64,000 bases of DNA. It comes from Brachypodium distachyon. Its lineage: Eukaryota; Streptophyta; Magnoliopsida; Poales; Poaceae. The translations under genes and the position numbers were made by a program. Below, one piece after another: positions 57,431-64,000 of the stretch (the stretch's first letter is position 1; each line of letters begins with the position of its first letter). The stretch spans positions 43,857,355 through 43,921,354 of the forward strand of contig NC_016131.3 of the NCBI RefSeq assembly GCF_000005505.3, in the 5' to 3' direction. The notes beneath the pieces were generated by a model. It had not been told where the DNA came from. It saw only the letters and a program-made list of their open reading frames with translations, and ran no database searches.

Positions 57431-57808
57431 CACGCCTGCGGTAGAGGTTCCCATCCACCACAGTGTACATCTTGGCTTGCCGCACTACTCGCTCCACGGC
57501 GACGTCATATTCCGGGAGAGCTTCCCCTTTCAAGTAGCGGGCGATTTCTTCCGCCCAGGGGGGAATCTCCCTGCCAACGCATGCCGCTATATCAGCGGCA
57601 TGGACCCCTGCTGCCGCAGGGGTTCTTTCGGTTGCCGGAGGGGCGTCCCCGGCAGCCGCCTGGGGGGCGACTGAAGGAGCCGCTTGCTTCTGACAGAACA
57701 CCCCCGCCGGAGGCTTCCGGCGCTCTGCTGCCATCTTGGCCAGCTCGTCAGCAGCGAAGTTATCCTTCCGCTTGACGTGCTCCAAGCGCAAGCCTTTGAA
57801 CTTTCATT
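57431..57808 (-). pseudogene. Linker between RNase H and integrase
   Basis: The frame contains HVKRKDNFAADELAKMAAER, the end of the gypsy RNase H (xADxLAKMA motif), followed by a Pro/Ala-rich linker and YRRRANGVKLICVPQDEG, which leads into the integrase zinc finger. Confidence 0.85.
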
Positions 57809-59464
57809 CTAGCTTGCGGACCTCCTCCACGTACGGCGCCATTTGGGGCAGTCGTAGTCCTTGTTCACCTGGATGATCACGAGCTGGGAATCGCCGCGAA
57901 CAACTAGGCGCTTAATGTCGAGGGCGACCGCTGCCCGCAACCCTGCAAGCAGGCCCTCGTACTCCGCCGTGTTATTGGTGGAGTTCGCGAAGTCGAGTTG
58001 GACAGCGAACCTCAACTGGTCCCCTGTCGGTGACTCGATGACGACTCCAGCGCCTGCTCCTTGAAGACTGAATGCACCGTCAAAATAGAGGACCCAGTGG
58101 TCCCCGCCCAGCTTGCCGGGCAAGCTGGTCTCCGGTTCACTTTCTTCTACGCCTGTGGACGTCCATTCCGCGACGAAGTCCGCCAAGGCTGTGCTCTTAA
58201 TGCTTTTAGAGTTGGTGAAGTGGAGGTCGAACTCCCACAACTCAATCCTCCATTCGGCCACTCTCCCGGTGGCTTCACGGTTGGTGAGGGCCCGCTCAAG
58301 GCAGAACCCGGACACCACCGTGACGCGGTGCGCCTGAAAGTAGTAGCGCAGCTTGCGGGACGCAAGAAGAATCCCCAGAAGGAGCTTCTGTACTTGCGGG
58401 TACCTCCTCCGTGCGTCGCGCAGCACCGTACTAACGAAGTACACCAGGTACTGCACCAACCGCTTCCGCGGTGCCGAGGTTGCCGACTCGGGGGTGGTCC
58501 CCGGGTCCGAGGCAGTTGCCGGGGGCCGCTCAGCCCCCTGCCCCGCAGCCCCAGTCCCCGGGACATCTTCCTCCCTCTCGGCAACCAGCATCGAGCTGAC
58601 CACCTGGTCAGTCGCAGCTAGGTAAAGTAGCAGCGGCTCACCCGGCTTGGGGGCGACGAGGACGGGCGGCGACCTTAGGTACTGCTTGAGTTCCCGGAAC
58701 GCCGCCTCGGCCTCGGGAGTCCAGTCGACTGGACCCTTCTTCTTCATCACCCTGAAGAAAGGCAGGGCACGCTCGCCCAGCCTGGAGATGAAACGTCCCA
58801 GCGCAGCAACACAACCGTTGAGGCGCTGGACATCCTTCACCTTGCGGGGGATCTCCATCTTCTCGATGGCTTCTATCTTCGTCGGGTTGGCCTGTATCCC
58901 CCTGTGTCAAACCAAGAAGCCCAGAAGCTGCCCGGAGTTGACACCGAAGGTGCACTTATTGGGGTTCAGCTTGAGCTTGATCCTGCGAAGGTTGTCAAAC
59001 GTCTTCCGCAGGTCATCAATCAGTGAGTCTCCGCGCTTTGATTTGATGACGATGTCGTCCATGTAGGCCTCCGCGTTGCGGCCTAGCTGGGGCCCCAAAC
59101 ATTCGTGCAGGGCGCGCTGAAATGTGGAGCCCGCGTTCTTCAACCCGAAAGGCATGCACGTATAACAATAACAGCCAACAGGGGTGATAAACGCTGTCTT
59201 TTCCTCATCCTCGACCGCCATCTTGATTTGATGGTAGCCGGAGAAAGCATCCAGAAAACTCAGCAAGTCACAACCAACGGTAGAATCAACTATTTGATCG
59301 ATACGGGGAACAGGGAAGAGATCCTTGGGGCATGCGCGGTTAAGATCAGTAAAATCTACACACATGCGAAGCTTATTCCCTGCTTTAGGCACTACTACAG
59401 GGTTAGACAGCCAAGTAGGGTACAGAACTTCCCTGATTGCCCCGGCAGCCTTGAGCTTGTCCAC
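57809..59464 (-). pseudogene. RT and RNase H of the inner gypsy element
   Basis: RT part (59464-58907): LSNPVVVPKAGNKLRMCVDF, FLDAFSGYHQI, MPFGLKNAGSTFQRALHECL and catalytic YMDDIVIKSK. One stop at 58904-58906 separates it from the continuing frame (58858-57809), which holds the RT connection and an RNase H domain ([46 protein letters not shown]). Only a few lesions interrupt the pol frame. Confidence 0.95.
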
Positions 59465-59718
59465 CTCTTGCTTGATGAAATCTTTATGCTATTGTGCTTG
59501 CCGCTGAATCTTCTGCTTGACGGGGTGCGCATCCGGGCGCACCGCGAGCCGATGCTCAATCACCTCCCTGGGGACTCCGGTAAGATCCGATGGTTCCCAA
59601 CCGAACAACTCGGCATTATCCCGGATGAAGGTGATGAGGACGCTTTCCTATTTGGCAGTAAGGTTCGCACCGACGGTAACGGTGCGCTCCTTGTCGCCGG
59701 CTTGGAGGGGCAGCTTCT

Positions 59719-60450
59719 TCACCTTGGCGGCCTCCTCCCGAAGCCCCTGCCCCTTGCCGAGGCGCGAGCTCTAGCCTGCGCCTCCCCGGCAAGCTCTTGC
59801 AGGGTAGCGCGAGCCTTCTTCGTTGCCGGCGCATCGCCCGGCGAGCTGTCGTCCCCGACAGCATCCTCGTCGCCGGCGTCAACTACGGCAGCGGCCCGGA
59901 CAACTTCGCCAACGCACCAGGCCGCATCTTTGAGGTCGCACCTGATGGAGAGGACTCCATAGATGGACGGCATCTTCATCACGCCATAGGCGCAATGCGT
60001 GGCCGTCATGAACTTAATCAGCGCTGGCCGACCAAGGATCCCGTTGTAAGGCAACGGGGTATGCGCCACGTCGAACACTATGTGTTCGGTCCTGAACGCT
60101 TCCTGGGACCCGAAGGTGACCGGCAGCGTGATGCGTCCCAGCGGACGCACGATCCCGGGGTTCACCCCCCGGAACGGGTCGGTGGGCGTCAGCTGCTCCA
60201 CCGGCAGCTAGAGCTTTTCCCCCAGCCTAGCGGACAGGAGGTTAACCCCCGCTCCGTTGTCCACCAGCACCTTGGTCACCGTCATATTGCTAATGATCGG
60301 CGAGACGACGAAGGGTGTTACCCCTGAACCCAACTGTCGTGCCAGGTGATCGTCGGCGCTGAAGGTGATCGGCACGTGCGACCACCTCAGCGGCTGTTGC
60401 GGCTCCGCATCCGGCAACGGTGCGCACACGTCGTGGGTGAGGCGCTTCAC
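59719..60450 (-). pseudogene. Protease region of the inner gypsy element
   Basis: Retropepsin-like motif VLVDNGAGVNLLSA, and the downstream YNGILGRPALIKFMTATHCA and MKMPS that mark gypsy proteases. One stop (about 60208) splits it. The catalytic loop reads DNGA, where DTGA/DSGA/DGGS is usual. Confidence 0.85.
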
Positions 60451-60599
60451 CGCGGTGTGGGATGAGAGAGCGTAAGCTCCCCCATGGATGCAGGCGACGC
60501 CGCGATGCTCCTGGAAGCCCGGCTCATCGCCGCCAGTACAGTCAGACTCGCGCTGCTCCTCAGCGCATGCCCTGTCGCGTCCTCAGGGTGGGCGTTCCC

Positions 60600-62395
60600 G
60601 CCCAGCGCGGGGCTAACCGTGCCCCCCTTGGGGTTCATCCCTGCCGGCTCCGCCGCCGACAGGCCTTGGCCCCGCCCTGGGTCGTTCGGGCAGTCGAGAG
60701 AGAGATCCCGATGTCACCACAGTTGAAGCAGGCGCCGACGGTGCGGCGCTCTTCGTGGCGCTGCTCCCGCCGCTGCTTGATCCCCTGTAGGACGCGTCAG
60801 TTCTGCGCGTCGTGGGTGGAGTTGCTGTGGATGGGGCAGCGGGGCGCGTCGCCCTACTTCCCGCTAGACCTGCCACCCGGCGAGGCCTTGTTCGCGGGCC
60901 TCGTGGCAGGAGCCCCCGAGTCCGCAGCGAGAACGTGCTTCCCACTGCGCTTGCGGGAACCCTTCTTCTGTGAGCCCTCGCCAGGGCTCGCGGCAGCCTT
61001 AGCTGCTAGCTCGGGCGCTAGGCGTCCTTTCTCGGCCATGGCGCACTTGTGCGCCAGGGCGTACAGGTCCTGCATCCTCCGGATCCGATGCATGCTCAGC
61101 TTCTCGCAAATCTTGGGATCGCGGACGTTGATGGCGAAGGTGTTGATGATGGCCGCCGCCTCCGCCTCTGGGATGGAATAGGAGAGGTTGGAGAAGCGGT
61201 TGACGAAGGCCCGAACCGTCTCTCCCGGCTTCTGGACGATAGTGTGCAGCTCTGCCATTGTTCCCGGGCGCTTATAGCCGTCCTGGAACGCGATCACGAA
61301 CTGCTCGCGCAGGTCCGCGCAAGTGGCGATGGACCCAGCGGGCAGGTTGAGCAACCAGGTTCGCGCTCCTGCTTTCAGGACCATCAGGAACCAGTTTGCC
61401 CTGACCTTGTCATCGGCGCCGATGGCATGCATGCCCAATCTGTAGGTCAGGAGGAAATCTTTGGGGTTGGCGGTCCCGTCGTACGTACCGAGCGCGGGCG
61501 CTCGGAAATTATGGGGCCACGTCACCCGCCGCAGCTCGCGTGTGAACACGGTGCAACCGTCCTCGGGGCCCATGGGAGCGTCTTCCTGCTCCTGTGGGCG
61601 CTGGCACTCTACCTCGCACCTGCGCCGGCACTCCAAGCGCTGGCACAAATCCTCCTGCTGGCGGGCATTCAAGATGCCGCGTGCATCGCCCCCCTGAACG
61701 GTGGGCGATGAGTTCGAGGACCCCTCCGGGCCCCCATCTCCTTGGCCTCCCTGCGGAGGGGGAGGACTCTCCCCCTGTCGCGAGGCGGGTGGTGCGTCCC
61801 CGCGCTCCGGGTTCTGCCCGTGGCCGGAGCCTACCGGGGCGCCCTCGCCTTGCGGCCGCTGGGCAGCCAGGGTGAGAAGCACTTCTAACTCCTCGCCCCA
61901 CGTCTCGTGCGCCGGCATACCTTGCTGCGGCTTGCACCGCACCATGATGCGCGCGGCGATGATGGCTTCCGCCGGGGTTCGTGCGGGGGGCAGCCGGTTT
62001 CCCGAGCGGCTGCTTCCCGCTCTGGCCCCGAACGCCTCCGGGTGCGCAGGGTGCGAACCCTTAAGGGTTGCCCGCGATGCGGTGTGCTCCTGGTGCCGCT
62101 GTCGCGGAGCATCCTCGGCCCGCGACTCAACTCGGTGGCCGGCGCGGGCGGCACCATGCCCGCTCGCACGACTGGCCCCGGCACTAGGGGCAACCGGTCC
62201 CCTCGGCCGATTGTCCGCAGACGGCCGAGGAGGCGGGGGAGGCAGCTGTGGTTGCTGAACTCTCGGGGACTCGGGGTTCTCCTGAGCCCCTGACTCGGGT
62301 CGCACATCGTGCGACCGCGTGTGTGCCGCTGGGGCTTCACGCGAGTCCATCCGTGGATCACCAGCCCGCTTGGGGGTCATGGTGGCTGGTCCCAT
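60600..62395 (-). pseudogene. gag of the inner gypsy element
   Basis: A 513-codon frame starts MGPATMTPKRAG at 62395 and ends at 60854; its N-terminal half is disordered and rich in Pro/Arg/Gln. The Retrotrans_gag core is intact (YDGTANPKDFLLTYRLGMHA, ARTWLLNLPAGSI, FQDGYKRPGTMAEL, FVNRFSNLSYSIPEA). A zinc-knuckle start (ACFNCGD) lies at about 60720 in another frame beyond the stop, so the C-terminus is frameshifted. Confidence 0.92.
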
Positions 62396-62470
62396 CGGCG
62401 AAGAAGGCGGGGCCGACGTCGATGCTAACGCTGCTGCCGGCGATTACCGAGGAGCTCTACTCCCGCGCCC

Positions 62471-62488
62471 CCTACCTGGCGCGCCAGA
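62471..62488 (-). other. Primer-binding site of the inner element
   Basis: On the minus strand the LTR end ACA is followed by TC and TGGCGCGCCAGG, a common plant gypsy PBS layout. Confidence 0.7.
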
Positions 62489-62830
62489 TGTCGTCGCACG
62501 GTGCTCCGACACCGGGGGCATGCGGTCACGGCCCCCTTTTAGGTTCGGTAGGGGCGTCGGGGTTCGCCCCGGCGATCGCCAGCACTGCTGATGTGGCCCT
62601 GCGGGGCCGGCAAGATGAAGTACTGAAAGTGCGCGTTAATCCAAGAACAAACACACGCACGTTTTTACCCAGGTTCGGGCCACCCGAAGGTGTAAAACCC
62701 TACGTCCTGCTTGTCTGAGCTGGTATTGGTTTAAAATCAAGCGTTTACAAGTTGCCGGGTAAGTTCCCGAGTACCCTCTTCCTTTGACTGGATACTCCTT
62801 ACTATCCTTTGCTAGTGCTAGTGGCTAACT
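62489..62830 (-). mobile_element. Truncated LTR of the inner gypsy element
   Basis: 342 bp corresponding to 48386-48726 of the full LTR. Homology ends abruptly after GTGGCTAACT, beyond which the sequence is the outer element's antisense ORF. About 630 bp of the LTR, including its U3 side, are missing. Confidence 0.9.
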
Positions 62831-63603
62831 TCTTTCTTGGGAGTCTATTGAAGCTCGACCACTTGCTTCAACAGAACAATAGCCTCTGCATCCTCCTCAG
62901 CTGTCAGCTCATGATTCCAAGACTTCAGTTTTCCCACTTGAGCAGAGGCGGAGAACTCGAGCAGGCTGAAGTCCTTGCCGTCGACTGGCTTGCAACTCCT
63001 CCACTGCTGCACCTACTCGATTTGATGAAGGGAGAAGTATTGGACATCTCCGCAGACGTGGATGTTGGTCCCGCCGGTCTTGTAGATCCAGTCGTCCTTG
63101 CCCTGCCGCTTGATGATGAATAGCTTCTTCCACAAACCCCAGTGCGGTTTCACACCCAAGTAGCATTCATAGAGCGTGATGAAGCACGCAATGTGCAGGT
63201 AGCTATTTGGCGTCAGATCGTGCATCTGAAGCCCGTACGCTAGCAGCAGCGCATGGAAGAAGAAATGGACGAGGAGAGAAAGGCCGTGGATAACGAAATC
63301 ATAGAAAACAACTCGCTCCCCAGGCCTGGGACGGGGAGTTACCTCATTGCCCGGGACGCGGACCTTGCCGGAATCCTCGTCGAGAATGAGCCCGTGCTTC
63401 CGCATCACCGAGAAATGACGCGCCATGATCCCAGAGCGCTTCCATTCCCCGGTCTTCTTGTCACCGCCGGGCGCGGCGTCAACAGCCTTCTTGGATTTCT
63501 TGTCCAAGGCGGTGGGAGCATCGCAAGATGCCCTCTTGCCGTTAGCAGCGGCGCTGGCACCGGCGGCGGTAGAGATCTTCTTCCTGCCCATGGTGGGAAT
63601 CAT
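62831..63603 (-). pseudogene. N-terminal half of the outer element's antisense ORF (PF04195-like)
   Basis: Minus-strand frame with start MIPTMGRKKISTAAGASAAA (two candidate ATGs, 63603 and 63591). Residues from about 90 hold the PF04195-type domain: ERVVFYDFVIHGLSLLVHFF, HDLTPNSYLHIACFITLYEC and GVKPHWGLWKKLF. Stops after LHQIE (63013) and after VVELQ interrupt it, and it ends at 62831 at the inner element. Together with 47763-48290 it makes the outer element's antisense ORF, possibly with some sequence lost at the junction. Confidence 0.78.
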
Positions 63604-63711
63604 GCGATGGCAGTGGTGGAGGAAGTGGGAAGCATGAGCGACGGAGAGGAGGCTAGGTTTGGGCAAGGGAGCAGAGCGCAGAAGGAAGATGCAGTGAAAT
63701 CTGGGAGACAA

Positions 63712-64000
63712 AGGGGTGAAATGAGGAAGGAAGAAGACGATTGATAACGGGAAGGAGCGGAATCACCGCCGCATGATTTAGGACGATGCCACGTGTATCG
63801 CATCCATGTATGATGCATGGCCCCAGCGGAAACGAACCGTTTCTCCTTCCGTCGGTTCAGGAACCCACGACAGCTATTATTGCGCCTAAAATCTTGCGCA
63901 CGTCGTATGGTCAAATCAAACTGACCACATCCACAGTACTCAATTCAGTCCGTGCATAAAGCATAAGGTACGTCCCATCGACTGCCCATACCATTTCTTT
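63712..64000. other. Upstream region of the outer antisense ORF
   Basis: Expected to be the region between the antisense ORF and the outer element's 3' LTR. No TGACGAGGG LTR start appears before the window ends. Confidence 0.5.

Larger units (their letters stand above)
48291..62830 (-). mobile_element. Inner gypsy element (Tat-like), minus strand, about 14.5 kb
   Basis: In minus-strand order it contains a truncated LTR (62830-62489), PBS, gag, protease, RT, RNase H, integrase, tandem-repeat-rich 3' region, an antisense ORF, polypurine tract, a full LTR (49363-48386), and then again PBS and 5' leader (48385-48291). It lies between the two halves of the outer element's antisense ORF. Its ends are not LTR ends. 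Confidence 0.85.

Overview
The window looks like a chromosomal segment of a grass, most likely a Triticeae or other Pooideae species. Genes are rich in introns with canonical GT/AG borders, first exons are GC-rich, and there are many Stowaway-type MITEs with the CTCCCTCCG terminus between TA dinucleotides. It also holds an Au-like SINE, LINE tails, and Ty3/gypsy and Ty1/copia-like LTR sequence. The species call is inference from repeat style and gene structure, not from a database match.

The left 42 kb is gene-containing. Five multi-exon genes were reconstructed exon by exon, and each gives one uninterrupted reading frame: trehalose-6-phosphate phosphatase (+, 5070-7335, 10 exons, 366 aa); annexin (-, 9582-12110, 5 exons, 314 aa); TLDc-domain protein (+, 13132-20104, 8 exons, 360 aa); R2R3-MYB factor (-, 24497-25614, 3 exons, 319 aa); and B3-domain protein (-, 33030-34726, 6 exons, 227 aa). 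A sixth, single-exon gene encodes an unrecognised 74-aa protein with a TATA box (-, 41090-41314). The genes do not form a pathway. Annexin and the TLDc gene are head to head across about 1 kb.

Around and inside these genes lie small mobile elements. Four are foldback elements of Mutator type, three with perfect 9-bp target duplications. A 2.9-kb Helitron sits in TLDc intron 3. The rest are several Stowaways, including an unusually long one with exon-like sequence, a PIF/Harbinger-like MITE nested in a Mutator MITE, and several LINE fragments, two with clear target duplications.

The right 22 kb (42384-64000) is a nest of retrotransposons. An outer plus-strand gypsy element has its 5' LTR at 42384-42859, degraded gag, protease, RT and partial RNase H up to 47762, and an antisense (minus-strand) ORF. 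That antisense ORF is split in two, at 47763-48290 and 62831-63603. Between the halves lies a second, minus-strand gypsy element of about 14.5 kb (48291-62830) with gag, protease, RT, RNase H and integrase, tandem-repeat arrays, its own antisense ORF (49775-52631, + strand), and a full LTR at 48386-49363. A solo copia-like LTR (53538-54832) is inserted in the inner element. gag, pol, antisense ORF and 3' repeat arrays match the architecture known for the Tat/Retand lineage. The inner element does not end at LTR termini, which is the most unusual structural point in the window.
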